A stretch of DNA of 64,000 nt from Planctomycetota bacterium (lineage in GTDB: Bacteria; Planctomycetota; UBA8742; UBA2392), in assembly GCA_025993795.1 (NCBI GenBank), contig JAMQHL010000012.1:51382-115381 (forward strand), written 5' to 3'. The notes beneath the pieces were generated by a model. The model was not told the DNA's origin. It saw only the letters and a list, made by a program, of their open reading frames with translations, and made no database searches. Both the position numbers and the translations under genes were made by a program. Shown one piece after another: positions 53,678-62,605 of this stretch (positions are counted from its first letter, which is position 1; every line of letters starts with the position of its first letter).

Positions 53678-55291
53678 ATGAAGATCGCGCTGATACAGTT
53701 CAATCCCGTCATTGCCGACTTTGAAGGCAACGTGCGCCGCATTGAAAGTCGCGTGCGAACCGCCGTCGACCATGACGCGGATCTTTGCGTGATGCCAGAG
53801 CTGGCGCTGCCCGGGTATCCGCCGCACGACCTGGTGTTGTACGGCGATTTTGCGGCAAGCAACCTCGCCGCCCGTGACCGTATGCTGCGCTTGTCGGCTG
53901 AGCTTGGCATCGGGCTGCTGTTCGGGCTGGTGCTGGCCAATGACAAGCCAACCGGCAAACCGTTGCGCAATTCGGCGGTGCTTTGCGACTGTGGCAAGAT
54001 CATCGCGGTCAAACACAAGACACTGCTGCCGACCTACGATGTATTTGACGAGGCGCGATATTTTGAACCCGACTCAGCACCCTGCGTCGCCGAGTTTCGC
54101 GGTCGCAAACTGGGCATCTTAATCTGCGAAGACATCTGGACCGACGCGGCCTTGCTGGGGCGCATAGAATACGGCACTGACCCGGCCCAGTTGTGCGCCG
54201 ACGCCGGTGCCGAACTGCTGATCAATATCAGCGCTTCGCCCTGGGGCACGGGCAAGCACCGCCTGCGCGAGCAGTTGGTGGCCGCAACCGCACGGCGCAC
54301 AGGCAGACCTTGCCTGCTGGTCAACCAGGTCGGGGGCCAGGACGACCTGATTTTCGACGGCGCAAGTGTCGTGTGCGACGCGCAGGGAAGAACAGTCGCC
54401 CGTCTGCCCCTGTTCGAAGAAACGCTGTTCATCGCCGACCCCGAAGGTGGCCGGCCCGAAGCCTGGCCCGACGATGACGTAGCCGACGAGATTGAAGCGC
54501 TCGTCTTGGGCATCCGTGACTACTTTCGCAAAACCGGCCACCACCGGGCACTGATCGGGCTGTCGGGCGGCATCGACAGCGCTGTGGTCGTGTGCCTGGC
54601 CGCCCGGGCGCTTGGGCCCCGCAACGTCACGGCAATCAGCATGCCGACACGCTTTTCCAGCAGAGGCAGCATAGACGACAGCCGCGAACTGGCAGACAAG
54701 CTCGGCATCAACTTCGAGGTGCTGGATATCGACGAAGCGTTTGAACACCAGCGAAAACTCAGCGGATTTCCCGGCGGCATTGCAGAAGAGAACCTGCAGG
54801 CCCGGATACGTGGAATGGTGCTGATGACACGCAGCAACGCCGACTCCAGTCTGGTGCTCGCCACCGGCAACCGCAGCGAACTTGCGGTGGGTTACAGCAC
54901 ACTGTATGGCGACATGTGCGGTGCCCTTGAGGTGATCGGCGACGTCGCAAAGACCCGCGTCTACGAAATCGCCGGGCGGTTTTCGGGCATTCCCAAGGCA
55001 ATCATCGACAAACCGCCCAGCGCCGAGCTGCGCCCCAACCAGACCGACCAGGACAGCTTGCCGCCATACCCGGTGCTCGATCGCATTCTTGACGCGTATC
55101 TGGACGACCACCAGGGCGCAAATGCCATGATCGAACGCGGGGAGGACGCCGAGTTGGTAGCCAGGATCCTGCGCATGGTCGAAATCGCCGAATTCAAACG
55201 GCGGCAGGCACCCATCGTACTGCGCATCGGCAAACGCGCCTTTGGCGCAGGCCGGCGCATTCCCGTCGCGAAGAAGCTCGTGGGCCCGTGA
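53678..55291 (+). CDS. nadE: Glutamine-dependent NAD+ synthase
   Basis: NadE amidates deamido-NAD+ to NAD+. The N-terminal glutaminase (nitrilase fold) shows the Glu-Lys-Cys triad in ELALPGYPPHD, KHKTLLPTYDVFDEARYF and LGILICEDIW. The C-terminal synthetase has the PP-loop SGGIDS (S296-S301), followed by RGSIDDSRELADKLGI and LVLATGNRSELAVGYSTLYGDM. The ATG at 53678 gives MKIALIQFNPV, the family N-terminus; 537 residues is normal for the two-domain form. A TTG six codons upstream is less likely. Confidence 0.95.
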   Translation: MKIALIQFNPVIADFEGNVRRIESRVRTAVDHDADLCVMPELALPGYPPHDLVLYGDFAASNLAARDRMLRLSAELGIGLLFGLVLANDKPTGKPLRNSAVLCDCGKIIAVKHKTLLPTYDVFDEARYFEPDSAPCVAEFRGRKLGILICEDIWTDAALLGRIEYGTDPAQLCADAGAELLINISASPWGTGKHRLREQLVAATARRTGRPCLLVNQVGGQDDLIFDGASVVCDAQGRTVARLPLFEETLFIADPEGGRPEAWPDDDVADEIEALVLGIRDYFRKTGHHRALIGLSGGIDSAVVVCLAARALGPRNVTAISMPTRFSSRGSIDDSRELADKLGINFEVLDIDEAFEHQRKLSGFPGGIAEENLQARIRGMVLMTRSNADSSLVLATGNRSELAVGYSTLYGDMCGALEVIGDVAKTRVYEIAGRFSGIPKAIIDKPPSAELRPNQTDQDSLPPYPVLDRILDAYLDDHQGANAMIERGEDAELVARILRMVEIAEFKRRQAPIVLRIGKRAFGAGRRIPVAKKLVGP

Positions 55292-55438
55292 AGCTGCCAC
55301 CCGTTCTTGAGCATCAGGATGCAGTTGCCCGCGTTGCCCCGAAATCCGTGAAAGGCGTTCTACCGTTGATTGCTCCCCCACCCACCCGGTGCTACCCTGC
55401 CGCACTTCAATGCGCGGCTTGACGTTGAGAGGACTTCA

Positions 55439-58360
55439 GTGGCATTAGAGAACTATACACGCGGACAGAAGATCTTCATGGTGACGCTGGTTGTGCTGCT
55501 TGCGGCCATGTTCACCGTCACCGGCGCGATGATTTCGCTGTTCGGCCAAGGGGGCGAAGCCGCCCCGTCCGACCACGGCCGGATCGACGACCAGGAAATC
55601 CGCCTGATGGAGTGGCACCGCAAGCGACGCGGCTTGAGTATCGTTGCCACGCTCGACTACCGCGCAAGCAGCAGCTTTGGCGACAAGAAGCTAGAGCATA
55701 TGTATGCGCGCGTACCGGCGATGTCACCTCGCCCTGAGTACGGGCACGACTACCCGTACATCGCGGTCAAACCCACCACGGTAAGTCTGCTTGAACTGTG
55801 GCCGCGCTACCAGGACCAGGACCTGTGGTGTCACCTCGTGATGGCGCAGAAGGCCCGTGAGGCGGGCATCCAGCCGCCCTCGAACGCCTATATCGGCGCG
55901 GTACTGACCTCGCTGATGAACGAAGGCATGCAGGACCTCGAAAAGTTCGAGAGCAAGGCCCTGAAAAAGAAGTTCGAAGAAACTTACGGAACGCCTGTCG
56001 ACGACCTGATGGGGACTTTCCAGGAAGCCTTCATGGTGCGCGACTACGTCGCATCACTGCTGACCGAGGAATCTGCCCGGCTGGATCAGGTTGCCCTGAT
56101 GTCCATGGGAAACGCCAGCCAGTTCCAGGCCGAGTACATGCGGCTCAAGATCGACCCTTTCATGGAGCAGGCCCGACATGACGTATCCAGGCAGAATTTC
56201 ATGTTCCGGGCATCGCGTGCCGCAGGCAATTTCGGCGCCGCGTCTCTGGCGCCCGGATACGACCGCTTCGAAGAAGCCTACGACAAGAACCGCAACAGCC
56301 AGTTGCAGGCCGAAGCCGAGTTTGAACTCGATATCGTGCGCGCGTTCCCGACGGACATGGTTGCCAAGGGCCAGGTCCAGATCGAAGAAGCTCTCGCCCG
56401 GCTCATTTACCAGGCAGTGCGCGAAGACGTTTACAAAGCGACCGAAGACGACAAGAAGAAAATCGAAGACAGGCTCAAGCTGGCCGAAGACCAGTTCGCG
56501 CGCACCAATGCCGAAGAAACCAAGGATTGGGATGACGCCCGCTGGGCGAAGTGGCGCGAAGAACAGCGCCCGATTCTGCTTGAACACCGCGCGTTCTTTG
56601 AGGTGCGCGAGGAACTGTTTACATCCCTGATGCAGAAAGAGTCGCTGCGCGCCGCCCAGTCGTCGGTGCTGCGCCTGCTGCGGCACTTGGATGACCGCCG
56701 CAAAGAACGCGAACGCGAACTCAATGCCAAGCTGGATGTCGTGCGAAAAGAAAAGCAGATCTGGGATGGCAAGAAGGGCTACCTCGAGACACTGCGCTCA
56801 CGCTTTGATTCGGTTGAGACCCAACTGCACGCGGCACTGCGCAACATAGATCAACGCATCCGCTCGCAGGCCGAAACGGGCGATGCCGCGTCCAGCGCCC
56901 GCGCCCTTGACCAGATTGCCCAGGACTTCGGGCGAGCGCTTTCAGACATCGACACCAGCCAGCTTGCGGGCCTGACCTCAGCGGCGGCGGTCTCAACGCA
57001 GAATCTTGAACGCAGCCTCAACGACAAAGAGGCTGAACGGGAAGAGTTTGCGCTGAAGGAAAAGAAGACAAACGCCGACGGCACGGAAATGACAGAAGAA
57101 GAGGTCGCGGCCAAACTGCAGCAGTTTGACCACGAAGTCACCGCGCTCAAAGAGCGGATGAAGCTGCGCGATGAGTTGTTGCCCAAGGTAGAAGCCTGGG
57201 TTGAAGTCATGCGCGCCGCGCTCAGCGCCTATGAACTGCAGGCACGCAGCGCCTCAGAGGGCGATGTTGACCTGCGCCGTTTCGTCCTGCGTGAGCTGCT
57301 GGTCGAGATCCCGGCTGGCTTGGGCAAGCTGATCCGCGAAACACGCGACGAAATCGCGCCGCTTACCCGCGTCGAGGAATTCGGCGGCAGCGCCGAGCTG
57401 ATCCTGGCCGATATCGAGGCCCGCCAGAACAGCCTGCGCAAGGATGCCTCCGATGCCAGCAACATGGACTTCGGCGCCTGGATTCGTGAAAAAGCGGCCG
57501 ACAGCGTCAAGATCGGCCTAGAGGTCGTCACCCCCACCGGCAAACGCACATGGGAAACCCTGATCGGCGACGAGCGCTTTGCATGGCTTGAGAACGTGGA
57601 CGGCGCCAAGCAGTTCCTGGAAGACCCGATGAACGCCAAGGGCGCCACCAGCGGCATCATGGCATTGCCCGGCAAGGGCTATCTGCTGCTGCGCCTGCTG
57701 GCAAAGACGCCCAAGTACCCGCAAGGCCGCATCGAAACGTCAGACCGCGTTACGACACTGGCGGCAATGCTGCGCGCGCGCGCCCTTTGCGTGGATGCGC
57801 TCAAGGACATTCGCCAGCAAGTCATCGACAAGGGCTGGGACGCCGCCGTCACCGCGGCAAGGGCAAAGTACGGCGCGGCATTCACCGTGCACACCACCCC
57901 ATGGTTCAAGGAAAACGAAGACATTCCTGACCTTTACAGTCACAACGACACAGACGTGCTGTCGTTCAACACTTCGCCAAGCCCTGCATCACCGGACGCC
58001 CCGTTCGTGACACGACTGAAGGACATCCGCCCCAAGGATGGCGTCAGCGAACTGATTCCGGAAAAGTTCAACCCGGACATGTTGCGCCGCCCCGAGAAAG
58101 AGGAGTGGTCTTACCTGCTGGCACGCATCAAAGACCGCAAGCCGCTTCAGACACGCATGGAGCCTGATGACCTGAAGGAAACAGGCCAATCCTGGGCACC
58201 CGCGCCGTCACAGGTCTGGCGTGAGCGCCATCTTGCTGCCTCTGAGCTCGTACGGAGCCTGATTGAGCCGTCCAAGCTGCTGGCGGGCCGGGACATCATC
58301 GAATACAAAGCCAAAGAGAAGAACAAGGACAACAGCGCCAAAGAGGAGCCTTCATCGTGA
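55439..58360 (+). CDS. Large membrane-anchored coiled-coil protein (PpiD/SurA-like topology)
   Basis: The GTG at 55439, preceded by GAGAGGA, gives 973 residues. A single membrane segment (KIFMVTLVVLLAAMFTVTGAMISLF) near the N-terminus is followed by an exported domain. The middle part (about 330-620) is mostly charged helix with long coiled-coil stretches (RKERERELNAKLDVVRKEK, LQQFDHEVTALKERM). The N-terminal anchor and helical region recall PpiD/SurA chaperone-isomerases, but I see no clear parvulin domain. It is very rich in Glu, Lys, Arg and Asp. It overlaps mobA by four bases. The likely role is periplasmic folding or scaffolding (inference). Confidence 0.6.
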   Translation: MALENYTRGQKIFMVTLVVLLAAMFTVTGAMISLFGQGGEAAPSDHGRIDDQEIRLMEWHRKRRGLSIVATLDYRASSSFGDKKLEHMYARVPAMSPRPEYGHDYPYIAVKPTTVSLLELWPRYQDQDLWCHLVMAQKAREAGIQPPSNAYIGAVLTSLMNEGMQDLEKFESKALKKKFEETYGTPVDDLMGTFQEAFMVRDYVASLLTEESARLDQVALMSMGNASQFQAEYMRLKIDPFMEQARHDVSRQNFMFRASRAAGNFGAASLAPGYDRFEEAYDKNRNSQLQAEAEFELDIVRAFPTDMVAKGQVQIEEALARLIYQAVREDVYKATEDDKKKIEDRLKLAEDQFARTNAEETKDWDDARWAKWREEQRPILLEHRAFFEVREELFTSLMQKESLRAAQSSVLRLLRHLDDRRKERERELNAKLDVVRKEKQIWDGKKGYLETLRSRFDSVETQLHAALRNIDQRIRSQAETGDAASSARALDQIAQDFGRALSDIDTSQLAGLTSAAAVSTQNLERSLNDKEAEREEFALKEKKTNADGTEMTEEEVAAKLQQFDHEVTALKERMKLRDELLPKVEAWVEVMRAALSAYELQARSASEGDVDLRRFVLRELLVEIPAGLGKLIRETRDEIAPLTRVEEFGGSAELILADIEARQNSLRKDASDASNMDFGAWIREKAADSVKIGLEVVTPTGKRTWETLIGDERFAWLENVDGAKQFLEDPMNAKGATSGIMALPGKGYLLLRLLAKTPKYPQGRIETSDRVTTLAAMLRARALCVDALKDIRQQVIDKGWDAAVTAARAKYGAAFTVHTTPWFKENEDIPDLYSHNDTDVLSFNTSPSPASPDAPFVTRLKDIRPKDGVSELIPEKFNPDMLRRPEKEEWSYLLARIKDRKPLQTRMEPDDLKETGQSWAPAPSQVWRERHLAASELVRSLIEPSKLLAGRDIIEYKAKEKNKDNSAKEEPSS

Positions 58361-58944
58361 ACCTCAGCGGGATCGTCCTGGCGGGGGGCCAAGCCCTTCG
58401 TATGGGCGGTGAAAAACCGCTCAGAGAACTTCACGGCAAGTCCCTGCTGCAACACGCTATCGACCTCGTCGCGCCACTTTGCGGCGAGGTTGTCGTTTCA
58501 GCGGGTGATCGCGACCTGCACCTTCCCAAGGGCGTGGTGGGCGTGCCTGACCCAAAGCCCTTTGCCGGCAAGGGGCCACTGGCTGGCATTCTGGCTGCGC
58601 TGGAAGCGAGCAAGGGTGACATGTGCCTGATCGTGCCCTGCGACCTGCCAAATTTGCGGACACAGCTGATGGCAGAGCTGTACGAGGAACTTGGCGACCG
58701 GGACGCGGTCTATTGCCGCCTTGATGATGGGCCGGAGCCGCTGGTGGCAGCGGTACGGCGAGTGGCAGCAGCAAAGTACGTCCGCGCGAGCCTCAACGCC
58801 GGCAACTTAAGGGTCTTGCCATGCTGGACCAGCCTTGGCGCGCGCGTGAAAGACTCAACCTGGGTTGCTACTTTCGGCGACCCGGCGAACCTGTTTGCAA
58901 ACATCAACACCGATGCGCAGTTGCAGCGCCAGCAACAGCGCTGA
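58357..58944 (+). CDS. mobA: Molybdenum cofactor guanylyltransferase MobA
   Basis: MobA joins GMP to molybdopterin to make the bis-MGD cofactor. The protein carries the nucleotidyltransferase opening VLAGGQALRMGGEKPLREL, a variant of GGxSxRMGxDK with Ala-Leu in place of the usual serine region. A central VPCDLPNL supplies the metal-binding Asp, and PLAGILAALE follows the GTP site. The GTG start overlaps the preceding gene as GTGA. At 195 residues it is typical. No molybdoenzyme is present in the window. Confidence 0.88.
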   Translation: MNLSGIVLAGGQALRMGGEKPLRELHGKSLLQHAIDLVAPLCGEVVVSAGDRDLHLPKGVVGVPDPKPFAGKGPLAGILAALEASKGDMCLIVPCDLPNLRTQLMAELYEELGDRDAVYCRLDDGPEPLVAAVRRVAAAKYVRASLNAGNLRVLPCWTSLGARVKDSTWVATFGDPANLFANINTDAQLQRQQQR

Positions 58945-59018
58945 ATGCGCTCTCTGCCGCAAAGTGATGCTGTGACGCGGGCCGTTGTTGCGGTTTTGCG
59001 CATTGCTAATGTTCAGCC

Positions 59019-60029
59019 ATGGTTACGAACCAGAACAGCTCTGCGGATTTCGCCGCGGATGCAGCCCGGATCATCTTGGGCCGGCTGTACGCGCCTATAC
59101 GCGGCGAACTGGCGCAGGTGGAAGCCATGTACCGGGCCGAGTTGAGCAGCGACGACCCGTATATTGCGAACCTGCTGGAGTACATTGAAGACTACAGCGG
59201 CAAGAAGCTGCGCCCGGCGCTGCTGTTGCTGGCAGCCCGTGCCTGCGGGCGTATCACGCACGACCACATCATTCTGGGCACGGTTGCGGAAATGCTTCAC
59301 ACCGCAACGCTGGTACACGACGATATCCTGGATGATGCGCTGCTGCGCAGGAAGCGGGCCAGTATCAACAAGCTGGCAGGCAACGAGGTCAGCGTGCTGC
59401 TCGGCGACCACATCTTCAGTCATGCCTTCGAGATCAGCCTGCACTGCACGACGCCCGACGGCGCCCGCGAGTTCAGCCGCGCCATGGCCCGTACCTGCTT
59501 TGGCGAGATCATGCAGGTGCATAACCGCAACAATTTTCAGCTGGATGAGGCCCGCTATCTTCAGATTATTGAGGGCAAGACAGCCGAGTTGTACGCCACC
59601 AGCGCGATGCTTGGCGCGCACTATGCTGGCGCCGACGAAAAAACCTCGCGTGCGTTCTATGACTACGGCATGAACCTTGGCCGCGCCTTCCAGATCATGG
59701 ACGACCTGCTTGACCTGCTTGGTGAAGAGGCGCTGGTGGGCAAGACACTGGGCAGCGACGCGCAGAAAGGCAAACCCACGCTGCCGCTGATTCATCACCT
59801 TGAGCGGGTCGGTGCCGATGCACGCGACAGTGCCCTGCAAGCCGCAGCCTCAGGCAACCGTAAGACGCTGCTGGAACTGCTGCACGCCACGGGAAGCTTC
59901 AAGTATGCCGCCGGCAAGGCGGCTGGATACGTCGAAGCTGCCAAGCAGGGCCTGCGGGTTCTGCCGCCGGGTGAAATGTGTGAGCTGCTGAACGATGTGG
60001 CAGACTTTGTGCTTTCCCGCGAACTGTAG
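59019..60029 (+). CDS. Trans-isoprenyl diphosphate synthase (polyprenyl synthetase)
   Basis: The 336-residue enzyme elongates allylic diphosphates with IPP. The first aspartate-rich motif is DDILDD (D101, D102, D105, D106), followed by RKRASINKLAGNEVSVLLGDH; the second is MDDLLDLLG (D228, D229, D232). KTLGSDAQKGKPTLPLIH is the typical GxxxxDxxxGKxTLP block. Together these indicate a long-chain (octaprenyl or similar) synthase for quinone side chains rather than an FPP synthase, though chain length is not provable here. It precedes nuoD, consistent with a quinone-respiration theme. Confidence 0.9.
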   Translation: MVTNQNSSADFAADAARIILGRLYAPIRGELAQVEAMYRAELSSDDPYIANLLEYIEDYSGKKLRPALLLLAARACGRITHDHIILGTVAEMLHTATLVHDDILDDALLRRKRASINKLAGNEVSVLLGDHIFSHAFEISLHCTTPDGAREFSRAMARTCFGEIMQVHNRNNFQLDEARYLQIIEGKTAELYATSAMLGAHYAGADEKTSRAFYDYGMNLGRAFQIMDDLLDLLGEEALVGKTLGSDAQKGKPTLPLIHHLERVGADARDSALQAAASGNRKTLLELLHATGSFKYAAGKAAGYVEAAKQGLRVLPPGEMCELLNDVADFVLSREL

Positions 60030-60116
60030 AAAGCGTGACCCTTTGCTCATTCAAACGGCGCTTTTCCCCCACCGCCGGGAAGCTAGACTCCCACGTCAAT
60101 ACCGAGGGTGCAAGCC

Positions 60117-61343
60117 ATGGCCGAAATCGGCGTACAGCGGCCTGACATTGAGGCAGGCGAAGACATCACCACGCGGACCCTGAACATCAACTTCGGGCCG
60201 CAGCACCCCGCCACCCACGGCACTCTTCGCCTGAAGATGGAGCTGCTGGGCGAAAACGTCGTCAACGTTGACCCGGAAATCGGCTTCCTGCACACGGGCT
60301 TTGAGAAGCTTGCCGAATACCACACCTTCAACCAGTTCGTGTGCACCACGGACCGCATGAACTACATGAGCCCGCTGTGTAACAACTTCGGATTCGTGCA
60401 TGCCGTCGAAGAATTGCTTGAAATCGAGCTGACACCGCGCTGCCAGCACGTACGCGTGATTCTGTGCGAACTCACGCGCATCGCCGATCACGTCATCTCC
60501 TGTGGATTGCAGGCCATGGACCTTGGCGCGTTCACGGTGCTGCTGTGGTCGTTCATTGAGCGGGAGAAACTGTACGACCTGTTTGAGATGGTCACCGGCG
60601 CGCGCCTGACCACAAGCTATGCACGCGTCGGCGGCATGTTTCAGGATGTTCCGCCCGAGTTCGTGCCGCGCTGCCGCAAGTTCATCCGCGAATTTCCGCT
60701 CGCGCTCAAAGAAATCGAAAAGATGCTGAATCGCAACCGCATCTTTCTCGACCGCACCATCGGCATCGCCCGGGTCAACGGTGAAGACGCCGTCAGCTAT
60801 GGCCTTTCCGGTCCCTGCCTGCGCGCCGCGGGCGTTGCCTACGACGTACGCCGCGCCCGCCCCTACTGGGTGTACGATGAGCTCGACTTTGACGTGATCA
60901 CTCGCGACGAGGGCGACGTGCTTGCGCGCTTCAAGGTCCGCATGGACGAAATGCGCGAAAGCATCAAGATCATCAGCCAGGCGCTTGACCGTCTGCCGTC
61001 AGGCCCCGTGAACATCGATGACTGGAAGATCGTGCTGCCCGAAAAGGCAGCGGTCTACACGCAGATGGAATCCCTGATCACGCACTTCAAGCTCATCATG
61101 AAGGGCCACGGCCTCAAGACGCCAAGGCGCGGCAAGATCTACAGTTGTACCGAAAGCCCCAACGGTGAACTTGGCTGGTACATTGAAACCGACGGCACAG
61201 CCGTGGGCTACCGGGTGCGCTGCCGTGCGCCGAGCTACATGAACTATTCCGCAATGCCGCAGATGGTCAAGGGCGGATACCTCGCCGACGTCGTGGCGTG
61301 CCTGAGCAGCCTGAACGTAATTGCCGGCGAACTGGATCGATAG
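60117..61343 (+). CDS. nuoD: NADH-quinone oxidoreductase subunit D
   Basis: This is the 49-kDa-type subunit near the quinone site of complex I. Motifs are FGPQHPATHGTLRLKMELLGE, DPEIGFLHTGFEKLAEY, CTTDRMNYMSP, TRIADHVISCGLQAMDLGAFT, GLSGPCLRAAGVAYDVRR and the C-terminal ESPNGELGWYIETDG and LNVIAGELDR. The ATG at 60117 gives 408 residues; a GTG at 60108 is also possible. It is followed 6 bp later by nuoE. Subunits A, B, C and F onward are not nearby. Confidence 0.95.
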   Translation: MAEIGVQRPDIEAGEDITTRTLNINFGPQHPATHGTLRLKMELLGENVVNVDPEIGFLHTGFEKLAEYHTFNQFVCTTDRMNYMSPLCNNFGFVHAVEELLEIELTPRCQHVRVILCELTRIADHVISCGLQAMDLGAFTVLLWSFIEREKLYDLFEMVTGARLTTSYARVGGMFQDVPPEFVPRCRKFIREFPLALKEIEKMLNRNRIFLDRTIGIARVNGEDAVSYGLSGPCLRAAGVAYDVRRARPYWVYDELDFDVITRDEGDVLARFKVRMDEMRESIKIISQALDRLPSGPVNIDDWKIVLPEKAAVYTQMESLITHFKLIMKGHGLKTPRRGKIYSCTESPNGELGWYIETDGTAVGYRVRCRAPSYMNYSAMPQMVKGGYLADVVACLSSLNVIAGELDR

Positions 61344-61349
61344 GAACTT

Positions 61350-61871
61350 ATGTCGACTGAAACCAGAGACACCACTCTCAAGCCCGAAACGATCGAAGCC
61401 ATCAAGACCCACGCCAAGCGCTACCCCAAGCAGGACGGCGCCTTGCTTACCGCGCTGCGCATGGCAGAGCGCGAGGTCGGGTTTATCAATCCCCACGTCT
61501 GCGAGCAGGTGGCCGACGCACTCGGCATGGCACCGGCAAAAGTCTGGGGCACGGTCAGTTTCTACACCACGTTTAGGAAGCAGAGTGACGGCAAGAATGT
61601 CGTGTATGTTTGCGCGACCCTGCCGTGTGCGTTGCGCGGCGCCGAAAACGTCTTTGACTACCTGTCCGACAAGCTCGGAGTTAAGAAGGGCGAGACCACA
61701 CCAGACGGCACGTTCACGCTTTACAAAGCCGAATGCCTGGGCTCCTGCGACACTGCGCCCTGCATCCAGATCAACGAACACTACTACGAGAGCCTGACCT
61801 TCGAGAAAATCGACCAGATCATCGATGACCTCAAAGCCGGCAAGTCTCCTGCCCGCCACGTCACGTTGTAG
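61350..61871 (+). CDS. nuoE: NADH-quinone oxidoreductase subunit E
   Basis: The 173-residue 24-kDa-type subunit holds a [2Fe-2S] cluster in the NADH dehydrogenase module. The four ligands are visible as C88 and C93 (VCATLPCAL, CX4C) and C129 and C133 (ECLGSCDTAPC, CX3C). The N-terminal helical part (RYPKQDGALLTALRMAEREVG) and the GTVSFYTTF block are typical. It is in an operon with nuoD. The usual next gene, nuoF, is absent; a membrane protein follows instead. Confidence 0.95.
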   Translation: MSTETRDTTLKPETIEAIKTHAKRYPKQDGALLTALRMAEREVGFINPHVCEQVADALGMAPAKVWGTVSFYTTFRKQSDGKNVVYVCATLPCALRGAENVFDYLSDKLGVKKGETTPDGTFTLYKAECLGSCDTAPCIQINEHYYESLTFEKIDQIIDDLKAGKSPARHVTL

Positions 61872-61894
61872 GGCGCCGGGGCTACAATCCAGCC

Positions 61895-62557
61895 ATGAAC
61901 CTTCGTTCTTCGGCACGCAGCGCCCGCGCCCGCAAGCGCGCATTTGATAACGCTGTCAAGGCGATTGCCTGGCATGCCGGTTGGGTCGGCATGGCGCTGC
62001 TGGCCCCCGTCGGGCTGATGTGGCTGCTGCCCCGTGACTCATGGGAAGGCATGGCCGGCCTGGACGCAGCGCACCTGCCGATCTACACGCTCGTCGCCTT
62101 GCTGATGGCCAGCCTGGTCGGCTGGTGGTACATCAACAAGGGCGAAGACCGCATCAAGCAGCGCATTGGCAGACCACTGCATATCTTTGCGTTTGTCGTG
62201 GTTCCGCTGGCCTGCATGGCCGCGGACTTTCTTGGGGCAACCATTGCCGACGCCACGAACATGCACCCGCCAGGGCACCCATTCTGGCTGTTCGTGCGCT
62301 GGTACCCGCCGGCTCTGGTACTGATTTGCGCAGCCGTGTTCCTGACCTGGAAGGCGCGCCCGCGCAGGCATGTGCATCTGGACCGGGGGTTGGGGTACGC
62401 AATGCTGTTTCTGCCCTATGCGCTGCTGTTTGCGTACCTGGCTGCGGGTGTTTACGTGGACTGGCTGGACGACTCGCTGCACGACACGCTGGCCTCTGCG
62501 GGCGGTTACGCAATCGTGGTGCAACTCGTGTTCGCCTACTTCATAGGCGGCGATTAA
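61895..62557 (+). CDS. Hypothetical multi-spanning membrane protein
   Basis: The 220-residue protein has a basic N-terminus (RSSARSARARKRAF) and about five to six hydrophobic helices (roughly residues 26-46, 62-82, 93-113, 132-152, 168-190 and 205-219). It has a loop with histidines and arginines (KARPRRHVHLDRG). It resembles no family I know. It lies 23 bp downstream of nuoE, so it is probably co-transcribed with it. A role near the respiratory chain is only suggested by position. Confidence 0.6.
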   Translation: MNLRSSARSARARKRAFDNAVKAIAWHAGWVGMALLAPVGLMWLLPRDSWEGMAGLDAAHLPIYTLVALLMASLVGWWYINKGEDRIKQRIGRPLHIFAFVVVPLACMAADFLGATIADATNMHPPGHPFWLFVRWYPPALVLICAAVFLTWKARPRRHVHLDRGLGYAMLFLPYALLFAYLAAGVYVDWLDDSLHDTLASAGGYAIVVQLVFAYFIGGD

Positions 62558-62605
62558 CTCGCTACTTGTGACCTGCGACAGGGTTTCATCACCAAGGAGG
62601 CATCT

